Assembly (NCBI GenBank): GCA_031264395.1
Contig: JAISEB010000244.1
Span: 1-14,040, forward strand
Direction of reading: 5' to 3'
Length of the DNA stretch: 14,040 nt
DNA from: Treponema sp.
Lineage (GTDB): Bacteria; Spirochaetota; Spirochaetia; Treponematales; Breznakiellaceae
Both the position numbers and the translations under genes were made by a program. Of the stretch, positions 1 to 7,360 are shown one piece after another. Each line of letters begins with the position of its first letter. The stretch's first letter is position 1. The notes below the pieces were generated by a model, which was given only the letters and a program-made list of their open reading frames with translations, was not told the DNA's origin and ran no database searches.

Positions 1-789
1 GGCGGCATGGGGGAAACCGTTCCCATTGCCCATGTACGCCGCGCCGCCTGGTGGAGCCGTCTTGCCCCTTCGGGGAGGGTGAAATTCATTCTTATGGAAA
101 ACGCCGGCCGCATGCAGGAAGGGGCGCGGAATTCGCTCCTTAAAATCCTTGAAGAGCCGCCTGAAAGGGTTTTCATCGTGCTGACAACCGCCTCAAGGGG
201 GACCATACTCCCCACGGTACAGTCGCGGCTGCGGCCCTACCGTTTTGTACGGCGGGATGAGCATACCGAGGCGGAAGTAATACGCCGCATTTTTCGCGGC
301 GTTCCCGGCCCTTCGGTGACGGCCTATCTTGATTCTTTTCTTCCTGTTTCCGATGAAAAACTTGCCGCCTCGGCGGCCTTCTTCGCCGTGTCGCTGGCCC
401 GTCTTTCGGCGGCCGCGCTGCGGAGAAAGGGAAAGCCCCTTCCGTCCCCGCTTGTCGCGCTGGGAAAGCGCGCCTCCTCTTCGGCGGGACAAGGCGCCGG
501 GAACATGCGGGAGCTTGTCGAAGGAGTCCTTGAAAAGACGGGTAATTTTGAAGGCCGTTCTTTTTCCCGTTTTCTCGCCGTCCTTCTGGATCTGGTATCG
601 GGCGCGGCGCGCGAAGACGGCGTGAATAGTCCCGTCTGGATAGCCTATAATGAAATGTGGAGGGAGGCGTCCCGCGGGGCGGCGGAGGCTGTGGGCGTCT
701 GGAATCAGTCGCCGGCCCTCGCGCTGGAACTGATGGCGCGCGGGCTTTACGGCGCCATGACGGATGAAAAAGCGGTATATACGGCATGA
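1..789 (+). CDS. holB: DNA polymerase III delta' subunit, C-terminal part (5' end cut by window edge)
   Basis: This is the delta' subunit of the clamp loader, which with delta and tau/gamma loads the beta sliding clamp during replication. The frame is open to base 1, so the N-terminal nucleotide-binding region and true start lie upstream; about 262 residues remain of a family usually near 330. Visible are the conserved NAGRMQEGARNSLLKILEEP block, typical of the segment after Walker B in delta' and tau proteins, followed by a sensor-1-like LTTASRG and PTVQSRL. The last corresponds to the SRC motif; the arginine is kept but the cysteine is leucine. The C-terminal collar-like region is poorly conserved. 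DnaX is less likely because the downstream part is short and ends without tau-like domains. The stop overlaps the start of the histidine kinase as ATGA, indicating coupled translation. Confidence 0.85.
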   Translation, partial: GGMGETVPIAHVRRAAWWSRLAPSGRVKFILMENAGRMQEGARNSLLKILEEPPERVFIVLTTASRGTILPTVQSRLRPYRFVRRDEHTEAEVIRRIFRGVPGPSVTAYLDSFLPVSDEKLAASAAFFAVSLARLSAAALRRKGKPLPSPLVALGKRASSSAGQGAGNMRELVEGVLEKTGNFEGRSFSRFLAVLLDLVSGAAREDGVNSPVWIAYNEMWREASRGAAEAVGVWNQSPALALELMARGLYGAMTDEKAVYTA

Positions 790-2084
790 GGGATTTTATA
801 AGGCGGGCGCTTAAAAAAAGCGGCAAGCTTACCGCCGAACAGCTTAGGGAACTTTTGGGGACCGCCGCCTCGGAAATAGGCAGGCTTGAGGCGGTGCTCA
901 ATTCGTTTGACGAAGGAGTGCTGGTCTGCGATCAGAGCCACCGGCTGGCCATGGCAAACAAATACGCGGAACGTTATCTGCTTGCCGCGCAGGAAACGCC
1001 GTCCGCCGCCCCCGTCTGGACCTTTATCCGTGACGAACGCACGGCGGAATTCCTTGAGACGGCGCTCAGGCAGGGCGATCATGTGGAAGAAAAGGAAATG
1101 GACGTGGAAGTCAAAGGCGCAAGCCGCCTTCTCAGCCTCAAGGTGCTTCCCCTGGTTGAGGACAGGCAGGTGTCGGGATCGCTCATCTACATCGAAGACA
1201 TCACCGAAAAAAGAAACCGCGAAGCCCGCCTCCGCAGGGCCGAAAATCTCGCAAGCCTTACCACCCTTGCCGCGGGAGTCGCCCACGAGATAAAGAACCC
1301 TTTGGGCGCCATATCAATTCACATACAGCTCATGCAGAAGGCAATGACGAAGAACAGGGAGATGTTTGCCCTGTCGCATCCTGAAGGGGTGGATCATGTG
1401 GGCCAGGAACCCGGCCCTACCTTTGACGTTCTTGACAAGTACATTGCCGTGGTAAACGAGGAAATAGTCCGGCTTAACCGCATTGTCGTCGATTTTCTTT
1501 TCGCGGTACGCCCCATGGATCTTGATCTCCGCAAGGGCAGTGTCAACGCCGTCATCTCGGAGCTTGCCCGCTTTGTCGGGCCTGAACTTGAGCAGTCGAA
1601 TATCTCCTCTTCTCTTGAACTGGAGGAGGATCTTCCCCGTATTTCCCTTGACGAGCGGTACATGAAACAGGCCCTGCTTAACCTTGTCAAGAACGCGCAG
1701 GCCGCCATGAGCGGCGGAGGCGCCCTGACCATAAAGACCTGGCGGAAGGACGAAGAAGTTTTTGTTTCCGTCTGCGATACCGGAGTGGGGATCAGCGAAG
1801 AAAACATTTCAAAAATTTTTGAGCCGTATTTTACCACCAAGGAAACGGGATCGGGCCTGGGACTTACCCTGGTGTTCAAGATCATACGGGAACACGGGGG
1901 GGAAATTTCGGTAAAATCAAGGGAAGGGAAAGGGACCTGTTTCAACCTGTCCTTTCCGGTTCCCCAGAAAGAAAGGCGCCTGCTTGCCTATGAAGCCGCT
2001 GAAGGCGGAACGGAAGAGGCGGCGTCCATAACGGCCGTGAAGGATGCCTCCGGCGCGGCCGCCCCGCACGGAGGACACGAATGA
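786..2084 (+). CDS. Soluble PAS-domain sensor histidine kinase, NtrB-like
   Basis: This 432-residue kinase senses a cytoplasmic signal and should phosphorylate the response regulator encoded directly after it. Domains in order: a short N-terminal helix; a PAS domain (about 33-145); a dimerisation/phosphoacceptor domain with GVAHEIKNP, phospho-acceptor His167; and an ATP-binding domain with the N-box LLNLVKNAQAAM (Asn299, Asn303), G1 box DTGVGI (331-336), F-box FEPYFT (345-350) and G2 box GSGLGL (355-360). No membrane segment or signal peptide is present, so it resembles NtrB rather than a membrane sensor. Two oddities: the loop between the two DHp helices is enlarged (about 190-217), and a roughly 40-residue Ala/Gly/Glu-rich tail follows the catalytic domain. 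The start is the ATG inside the ATGA overlap with holB; there is no strong ribosome-binding site, so translation is probably coupled. Confidence 0.93.
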   Translation: MRDFIRRALKKSGKLTAEQLRELLGTAASEIGRLEAVLNSFDEGVLVCDQSHRLAMANKYAERYLLAAQETPSAAPVWTFIRDERTAEFLETALRQGDHVEEKEMDVEVKGASRLLSLKVLPLVEDRQVSGSLIYIEDITEKRNREARLRRAENLASLTTLAAGVAHEIKNPLGAISIHIQLMQKAMTKNREMFALSHPEGVDHVGQEPGPTFDVLDKYIAVVNEEIVRLNRIVVDFLFAVRPMDLDLRKGSVNAVISELARFVGPELEQSNISSSLELEEDLPRISLDERYMKQALLNLVKNAQAAMSGGGALTIKTWRKDEEVFVSVCDTGVGISEENISKIFEPYFTTKETGSGLGLTLVFKIIREHGGEISVKSREGKGTCFNLSFPVPQKERRLLAYEAAEGGTEEAASITAVKDASGAAAPHGGHE

Positions 2085-3421
2085 AATTCAGGCTTCTTGT
2101 TGTGGACGATGAAAAAAACATACGGGAAGGGCTTGCCGCCGCGCTTGAAATGGACGGCTATGAAGTGGTTACTTCCAAAGACGGGCTTGAAGGCTGGAAG
2201 CGTTTTGAAAAGGGCGACATCGATCTTGTCATTACCGATCTTAAAATGCCCGGCATGAGCGGTGAAGAATTTCTCCGGGGCGTCGGGGCCGAAACGCCGG
2301 GGCTTCCGGTGATAGTTCTTACCGGTCACGGCACGGTGGAAAACGCGGTGGCGGCCATGCGGAACGGGGCCTACGATTTCCTTACCAAGCCTGTCAACCT
2401 GGACAGGCTTTCCATACTGGTAAGGCGCGCCCTTGAAAACCGGACGCTTGTTCTTAACCACAGGCGCATGGAAGAGGAACTGGCCCACCGGAAACAGTTC
2501 CAGACCATCATAGGAACCAGCGCCCCCATGCGCCGGGTTTTCGATACGATAAGCAGGGCCGCGCCCACCAGGGCGTCCATACTCATTACCGGGGAATCCG
2601 GAGTGGGAAAGGAACTTGTGGCCGACGCCATACACGATCTTTCCCCCAGAAAGGACAAGCCCCTCATCAAGGTTCACTGCGCGGCGCTTGCGGCAAGCCT
2701 TCTTGAAAGCGAGCTCTTTGGCCATGAAAAAGGCGCCTTTACCGGGGCGGTGTCCCGGATCAGGGGACGCTTCGAGCTTGCCAACGAGGGGACTCTTTTT
2801 CTTGACGAGATAGGCGAAGTGGATCAGAACATACAGATCAAGCTGCTGCGCGTTCTGCAGGATAAAAAATTCGAGCGGGTAGGGGGGGAAGAAACCATAG
2901 AAACGGACGTGCGCATTGTGGCGGCCACCAACAAGGATCTCAAGGCGGAAATTGAAAAAGGCGCGTTCCGCGAGGATCTGTACTACCGCCTCAATGTGGT
3001 GAACATCCATGTTCCGCCCCTCAGGGAGCGCAGGGACGATCTTCCCCTTTTTATTTCCGCCTTCCTCCGGGAATTTTCAGGCGAAAACGGCAAGCAGGTA
3101 ACGGGGATCAACGACAAGGCGCGTTCCTGCCTTTACGCCTACCCCTGGCCCGGCAACGTGCGTGAACTGCGGAACTGCATGGAAAGCGCCGTCGTCATGG
3201 CCAGGGGAAATACCATTACCGAAGAAGATCTGCCGCCAAGCCTCAGGCAGGGAAGCGATGAAGGATGGATCAGAATACCGATGGGAACTTCCCTTGAAGA
3301 TTCGGAGCAGATCATCATCAGGGACACCCTTTCCTTTCTCAAGGGCAACAAGAGCAAAACGTCGGAGGTCCTTAAAATAGGCCGGAAAACCCTGCACCGC
3401 AAACTCGGCGGGCAGGACTAA
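2081..3421 (+). CDS. Sigma54-dependent response regulator, NtrC/AtoC family
   Basis: This 446-residue transcription activator is the expected partner of the preceding kinase. The receiver domain (1-118) has the acidic pair Asp9/Asp10, phospho-acceptor Asp53, Thr81 and Lys103. The AAA+ domain (about 141-375) has Walker A GESGVGKE (171-178), the sigma54-contacting loop GAFTGA (218-223), Walker B LFLDEIGE (239-246) and the conserved YPWPGNVREL near 354-363. A short Fis-type helix-turn-helix ends the protein (about 413-443). Every hallmark of an active sigma54 activator is intact. The start is supported by GGAGG at 2070-2074, six bases before ATG, and by the ATGA overlap with the kinase stop. Its target promoters are not evident in this window. 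AtoC-like naming is a family statement only; it does not imply acetoacetate metabolism. Confidence 0.95.
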   Translation: MKFRLLVVDDEKNIREGLAAALEMDGYEVVTSKDGLEGWKRFEKGDIDLVITDLKMPGMSGEEFLRGVGAETPGLPVIVLTGHGTVENAVAAMRNGAYDFLTKPVNLDRLSILVRRALENRTLVLNHRRMEEELAHRKQFQTIIGTSAPMRRVFDTISRAAPTRASILITGESGVGKELVADAIHDLSPRKDKPLIKVHCAALAASLLESELFGHEKGAFTGAVSRIRGRFELANEGTLFLDEIGEVDQNIQIKLLRVLQDKKFERVGGEETIETDVRIVAATNKDLKAEIEKGAFREDLYYRLNVVNIHVPPLRERRDDLPLFISAFLREFSGENGKQVTGINDKARSCLYAYPWPGNVRELRNCMESAVVMARGNTITEEDLPPSLRQGSDEGWIRIPMGTSLEDSEQIIIRDTLSFLKGNKSKTSEVLKIGRKTLHRKLGGQD

Positions 3422-3467
3422 AGGCGGGGCCTTCCGCCGCGAAGCGTCCGCCGCCGCGCCCGGGAGG

Positions 3468-4496
3468 CTAATCCCCTTCCACGTCCACCGGCTGCCGCTT
3501 TTCCGCGGATTCCATGATCGCCAGTATGGCAAGGGAAGCGCGGGCCGCGTCCTTGAGGCTGACGATGAAATCCTCCCCGCTTGCGAGCCTGTCCACAAAA
3601 CTGCGTATGCTTTCGTAGGCAAAGCCCTTGACCGCGCCGTGCACCGTGTTCCGTACCAGCACGTCGGGAACGGTGGTCCTCTCGTCGGTGTATTTCTGAA
3701 TCAGGTTGTGGTGGGAAGCGTCTATGGAGATCATCCCCTTGTCCCCGAGAATGGTACATTTAAGGTCGTTGACGTTGGGGTTCGCGTTGGGGCTTATCCA
3801 GCCGTTTTCCATCTGGGCTATGCAGCCGTTTTCGAATTCCAGGGTGCTAAGGTACGTGTCGGCGGTATCTACCCCCAGGGCCGCAAGGACCCCCCGGCTT
3901 GAAACCGAGTAGACCCGCTTTACCCTGCTGCCGGCAAGCCATGCGAGGGTGTCTATGCTGTGGCTTCCCAGGAACCACAGTATGGAAGAAGACGCCGACC
4001 ATGAGAGCATGTCGGTGGCCACCCATTTAATGTCGTTGAGCCTGAAATAAGCGCTGCGGATCGTTCCCAGTTCCCCCGCCTCGACGGCTTCTTTGGCGGC
4101 GGCAAAAGGAGGGCTCCATCGGTTGTGAAGATCCACCATGGCCCGTACATGGTTCCGCTCAACCGCCTCCATGATGCGGCGGACATCTTCCTTTGTCGTT
4201 GCCAGCGGCTTTTCTATAAGAAGATGCTTGCCCGCCCCGGCGCATTCTACGGCTATGTCCCCGTGAAGAAAATCCGGGGTAACAATGGAAACCGCGTCGC
4301 AGGAACAGTGTTTAAGCATGTCCGTTACCGAATCGTACACTTCCGGAATGCCGTATTCGGCCGCCGCCGCTTCCGCCTTTGCCCGGTTTTGATCGCAGAT
4401 CGCCGCCGTTTCCGCAAGCGGATGTTCCCTGAAAATTCCCGCGTGGGTGCTTCCCCAGACCCCCGCGCCCACAATCGCCATCCGTATCTTTTCCAT
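3468..4496 (-). CDS. Gfo/Idh/MocA-family NAD(P)-dependent oxidoreductase
   Basis: The predicted 342-residue enzyme belongs to the large family of sugar and inositol dehydrogenases. The N-terminal Rossmann fold carries the nucleotide motif GAGVWG (10-15), followed by the hallmark EKPLA (95-99), whose lysine is a catalytic residue in the family. A SHSIDTLAWL stretch supplies the conserved histidine (His179) and aspartate of the active site. The C-terminal alpha/beta domain contains the usual dimer-forming sheet. The ATG at 4496 is chosen because GGAGGAGG lies six bases upstream; the frame is open further upstream to 4640, but that extension is low-complexity and has no family similarity. The gene is convergent with the response regulator and divergent from the NYN gene, so it is probably transcribed alone. 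The substrate cannot be read from sequence; a sugar or cyclitol is likely. Confidence 0.9.
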   Translation of the reverse strand: MEKIRMAIVGAGVWGSTHAGIFREHPLAETAAICDQNRAKAEAAAAEYGIPEVYDSVTDMLKHCSCDAVSIVTPDFLHGDIAVECAGAGKHLLIEKPLATTKEDVRRIMEAVERNHVRAMVDLHNRWSPPFAAAKEAVEAGELGTIRSAYFRLNDIKWVATDMLSWSASSSILWFLGSHSIDTLAWLAGSRVKRVYSVSSRGVLAALGVDTADTYLSTLEFENGCIAQMENGWISPNANPNVNDLKCTILGDKGMISIDASHHNLIQKYTDERTTVPDVLVRNTVHGAVKGFAYESIRSFVDRLASGEDFIVSLKDAARASLAILAIMESAEKRQPVDVEGD

Positions 4497-4508
4497 AAAG
4501 CCTCCTCC

Positions 4509-4529
4509 GGCAAACCCCGCCGTTTTGCC
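4509..4529 (-). other. Short inverted repeat abutting the oxidoreductase ribosome-binding site
   Basis: In the minus-strand leader, GGCAAA and TTTGCC form 6-bp arms with a 9-base loop. The hairpin ends directly beside the GGAGGAGG ribosome-binding site (4501-4508). It could modulate translation, but a stem this short can occur by chance. Confidence 0.25.
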
Positions 4530-4607
4530 CCTTCTTCCGCCTGTCCTCTCTCCGGGAACCGCGCCCCGTCCGTACCCGTCCGCCTCAAGGACAAGGCCGC
4601 AGGGCAG

Positions 4608-4636
4608 TTGATTTTTGGCGGCGGTCAGGATACTAT
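4608..4636 (+). promoter_or_regulatory. Predicted sigma70-type promoter for the NYN/cold-shock gene
   Basis: TTGATT (4608-4613) and TACTAT (4631-4636) are separated by exactly 17 bases and sit about 64 bases before the ATG at 4700. Each hexamer matches the consensus at four of six positions. The AT-rich block around the -10 contrasts with its GC-rich surroundings. It overlaps a promoter facing the other way. Confidence 0.5.
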
Positions 4637-4637
4637 A

Positions 4638-4668
4638 CATATAGAATCCGCCGGACAGAAAATGTCAA
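4638..4668 (-). promoter_or_regulatory. Predicted promoter for the Gfo/Idh/MocA gene, overlapping the opposite promoter
   Basis: On the minus strand a perfect TTGACA lies at 4668-4663. The -10 is less certain: TTCTAT (16-base spacer), TCTATA (17) or TATATG (19) all fall in the same AT-rich block used by the plus-strand promoter. Transcription from here would give a leader of about 130-140 bases before the oxidoreductase ATG. Confidence 0.45.
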
Positions 4669-4699
4669 GGTTCCGGGGCGGCGCGAAGGGGAGTTAAAA

Positions 4700-5647
4700 A
4701 TGAACAATCTTCTGGAGATTCTGCGTTTGGGTATTTTTTATGACGGTTATTATTTTTACAAGATAAGCAACTACTACAAATACGAACATGAAAAAAAGTC
4801 CCGGATAAGCATTTCCGGCCTGCATGAGTTTATCAGGAACGAGGTTGCTTCCCTCACAAAGATGGATATACGCCAGTGCCAGATAATCGACGCCCATTAC
4901 TTCAAGGGGCGCTCTTCGGCGAAGGAACTGGGCGAAAAGGTTCAGAGCGAACGGGCCTTTGAGGATATCCTGATGCGTGAAAACATCGTTACCCATTATC
5001 TGCCCCTGCGGTACAATGAGAACAACATTGCCCATGAAAAGGGCATAGATGTCTGGCTTGCCCTGGAAGCCTACGAACTTGCCATATACAAACATTTTGA
5101 CATTCTTGTTCTGGTCGCCGGGGACGGCGATTATGTTCCCCTTGTCCGCAAGCTCCACACCCTGGGAGTGCAGGTTATGCTGATAAGCTGGGACTTTACC
5201 TTTCACAATGAAAACGGCGACATTGTGGAAACAAAGACGTCCCGCCAGCTTCTGGAAGAAGTCTTTTATCCGGTGCTCATGCATCAGCGGATAGAGCAGA
5301 ACAACGACAGCTTCATACGGGATTTGTTTGTGCCGGAGCGCCGCGCCGACAGGGCGCCGTTCCTCTTTGACGTTAAAAGCGGCGCGGGCGCCGAAGCCGG
5401 AGATAACGGCGGGGAACAGCCCGAATATTTTTCCACCATACTTACCATTAATGTCAACGGTTTCGGTTTTATCAAGGATGAAGAACGGAACAATATATTT
5501 TTTCATTACAGCACCATTACCAACAGGGATTTTTCCGAATTGCAGCCCGGCATGAAAGTAAAATACACCCTTGAAGACGACGAGGAGCGGAGCAAAAGGG
5601 AAGCAATGCCCCGTTACCGGGCCTATAAAGTAATCGTTATTGAATAA
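4700..5647 (+). CDS. NYN-domain putative ribonuclease with C-terminal cold-shock domain
   Basis: This 315-residue cytosolic protein joins two modules. The N-terminal part (about 8-195) is an NYN (PIN-like) domain: LGIFYDGYYFY supplies the first acidic residue (Asp15), KGIDVWLALEAY the second (Asp117), and LVAGDGDYVPLV the third set (Asp142, Asp144). In this family the cluster binds the metal ion of a nuclease active site. After a variable Ala/Gly-rich linker (about 225-240), residues 245-313 resemble a cold-shock domain, with an RNP1-like NGFGFIK (253-259) and an RNP2-like NNIFFHYS (264-271). The pairing suggests an RNA-binding domain that guides a nuclease; no substrate is known. The start is supported by AAGGGGAG just upstream. 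It is a single-gene transcription unit with its own promoter. Domain calls come from motif reading only. Confidence 0.82.
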   Translation: MNNLLEILRLGIFYDGYYFYKISNYYKYEHEKKSRISISGLHEFIRNEVASLTKMDIRQCQIIDAHYFKGRSSAKELGEKVQSERAFEDILMRENIVTHYLPLRYNENNIAHEKGIDVWLALEAYELAIYKHFDILVLVAGDGDYVPLVRKLHTLGVQVMLISWDFTFHNENGDIVETKTSRQLLEEVFYPVLMHQRIEQNNDSFIRDLFVPERRADRAPFLFDVKSGAGAEAGDNGGEQPEYFSTILTINVNGFGFIKDEERNNIFFHYSTITNRDFSELQPGMKVKYTLEDDEERSKREAMPRYRAYKVIVIE

Positions 5648-5813
5648 AAGCCTATTACGGCGCGGCGCGATTGTCAGGTCATTCCGTTGCGCTTCATTCC
5701 CATTGACAGCATTAGAATATTAATTTTTTTATACGTTTTCGCCCCAATTCCGCCTGACAGGCCCTGTTTTACGAACGCCGGAAAGCGGGGCGGCTGCCTC
5801 CCGGCGGCCGTCC

Positions 5814-6575
5814 CTAGATGATCACCGCGCCGGCGATGACAAGGGCGCCGAGGATAAACGCCGCGGCGTCAAGCGCGCCGAAACGGTAACGCTTGTAGCC
5901 GTTTTTTCTGCCCCGAAGGCTGAATCCCCGCAGCTCCGCGGAAACGGCAAGTCCCTCTATTCTGCGCACCGATGATATGAGGAGGGGAACGCAGAGGGGC
6001 AGGATAAGCGCGGTCTTTTTGAAAAAATTTTTTGTGTCAAATTCAACGCCGCGGGCGGTTTGGGCCTCCATGATGGCGGCGGCCTCCTGTGCAAAAAGGG
6101 GGATGAAGCGTATCGCCGTGGTAAGGGCAAAGGTGTATTTGTACGGTATTCCGAAGTTCCGGGTAAGGACGTTCGAGATGTCGCTCATTCTTGTTACCGA
6201 AAGCATAAGGGCAAGGGGCAGGGTGGCGGCTATGAGCCTCATGACAAAGAGCAGTGAAAAGAGGAGCCCCCTGTCCGTGATGAGGATGCCCGGAGGCAGG
6301 AAGAGGAGTACGGTTCCTTCGCGTACAAAAAATATCTGAACGATGAAGAGGACGCAGCACAGTTTCGAGAGCGAGCGGACTATGCGCGCCGGGCGTTCCG
6401 GAATGCCCGCCGCCGCCGACATAAGAAAAACAAGGGCGATAACTCCCGCGATAAAAAAATGGCTGTCCGAAATAAAACATGACATGCAGAGGACAAGGGA
6501 AAGGGCCAGCTTGGAAAGCGGGTTAAGGGAATGCAGGATGGAATTGCCGGGAACATAATCGAGGAGCCCGTTCAT
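5814..6575 (-). CDS. ecfT: ECF transporter transmembrane T component
   Basis: This 253-residue membrane protein is the energy-coupling subunit that links the substrate-binding S subunit to the two ATPases. Several hydrophobic segments (about 22-52, 70-95, 103-128 and 232-253) flank a cytoplasmic region carrying the two coupling motifs of the EcfT/CbiQ family: the first ARG motif in EAQTARGVEF (Arg175) and the second in ELRGF (Arg216). These short helices dock into grooves on the ATPases. It is the last gene of the operon, and its ATG overlaps the stop of the preceding ATPase as ATGA. The bases before the ATG are pyrimidine-rich with no ribosome-binding site, so translation probably depends on the upstream gene. 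Length and motifs are normal for the family. Confidence 0.92.
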   Translation of the reverse strand: MNGLLDYVPGNSILHSLNPLSKLALSLVLCMSCFISDSHFFIAGVIALVFLMSAAAGIPERPARIVRSLSKLCCVLFIVQIFFVREGTVLLFLPPGILITDRGLLFSLLFVMRLIAATLPLALMLSVTRMSDISNVLTRNFGIPYKYTFALTTAIRFIPLFAQEAAAIMEAQTARGVEFDTKNFFKKTALILPLCVPLLISSVRRIEGLAVSAELRGFSLRGRKNGYKRYRFGALDAAAFILGALVIAGAVII

Positions 6576-7360
6576 GAGGAAGCCGCCGCGTACATTTCAT
6601 CCAGCGTAAAAACGCCGTCAAGTCCCATCTCCATGGCAAGGGCCGGTATCTGGGCGGGAAGCAGCGACGCCTCTTCCATGATCGTCCTGTTTTTCATGAT
6701 GGTCCGTATGGGCCCGTCCGCGGCAAGGCGGCCCCGGTTAAGCACAAGGGCGCGCACGGCAAAATCGGCGGCGATTTCCATGTCGTGGGTGATCATGAGG
6801 ACGGCCGTCCCTTCGCGGTGAAGGGCCGAGACCGCTTCCATGATGGTTACGCATTCGCGGTAATCAAGGCCCGTGGTAGGTTCGTCAAGGATAAGGAGCG
6901 AAGGCCTCCTTGCCAGTACCGACGCGAGCGCGGTTTTCTGCCGTTCTCCCCGGCTCATGCTGAAAGGATCGGCGGAGCCGTCAAGGGAAAAAAGATCGAG
7001 CATTTCATCACAGCGGCGCTCCCTTTCATCCCCTCCGCCCGCGGCGTATTCAAGGCCGAACAGTATTTCCTCCCGGACGGTATTCCGGCAGATCGGGCGG
7101 TCGGGGTACTGGAAGAGAAAGCCCGTGGTCCGGGCAAGAAGGCTGGCCTTTGCCGTTCTGGTATCATGTCCGCCGTTTATCACCCTTCCCGAGGACGGTT
7201 TGACAAGGCCTCCGCAGAGCCGGCAAAGGGTCGATTTTCCCGCGCCGTTTTCGCCCAGGAGGACGGCGAATTCCCCTTCTTCAAGGCTGAAGGAAATATC
7301 TGTTACCGCCATGCTCCGGCCGTAGCCGAAGCCGGCGTTTTCAAGCCGAAGCATGTCCAT
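6572..7360 (-). CDS. ecfA2: ECF transporter ATP-binding subunit, second of two (canonical H-switch, altered signature)
   Basis: The predicted 262-residue ABC ATPase pairs with the neighbouring ATPase to power uptake. It has Walker A GENGAGKST (36-44), Q-loop Gln84, Walker B LLILDE (155-160) followed by PTTGLD, and H-switch His192 in ITHD. The ABC signature is MSRGE (135-139) instead of LSGGE/Q, so the usual first glycine is arginine. The ATG at 7360 is preferred because GAGGAG lies eight bases upstream; a TTG at 7366 is too close to that site and an ATG at 7354 is also possible. The 5' end overlaps the upstream ATPase by 20 bases and the 3' end overlaps ecfT by four. The C-terminal 50 residues form the family's usual extra region. 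Confidence 0.93.
   Translation of the reverse strand: MDMLRLENAGFGYGRSMAVTDISFSLEEGEFAVLLGENGAGKSTLCRLCGGLVKPSSGRVINGGHDTRTAKASLLARTTGFLFQYPDRPICRNTVREEILFGLEYAAGGGDERERRCDEMLDLFSLDGSADPFSMSRGERQKTALASVLARRPSLLILDEPTTGLDYRECVTIMEAVSALHREGTAVLMITHDMEIAADFAVRALVLNRGRLAADGPIRTIMKNRTIMEEASLLPAQIPALAMEMGLDGVFTLDEMYAAASS

Noticed and set aside
1988..3010. A 340-codon open frame on the minus strand, antisense to the kinase and response regulator.
   Set aside because: The plus-strand proteins have complete, well-conserved motifs throughout. The antisense translation has no recognisable domain and is expected by chance in GC-rich coding DNA.
3423..3438. GGCGG/CCGCC hairpin between the convergent response-regulator and oxidoreductase genes.
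   Set aside because: The stem is only five pairs and no T tract follows on either strand, so it is not a credible terminator.
4497..4640. Upstream in-frame extension of the oxidoreductase by 48 codons.
   Set aside because: It is Gly/Ala-rich, shows no family similarity, precedes the strong GGAGGAGG site, and begins inside the promoter region.
5703..5735. TTGACA and nearby TATACG or TAGAAT in the spacer between the convergent NYN and ecfT genes.
   Set aside because: No -10 lies at 16-18 bases and no plus-strand gene follows. The spacer 5648-5813 holds an AT-rich core and scattered short inverted repeats (TGTCAGG/CCTGACA) but no convincing promoter or terminator.
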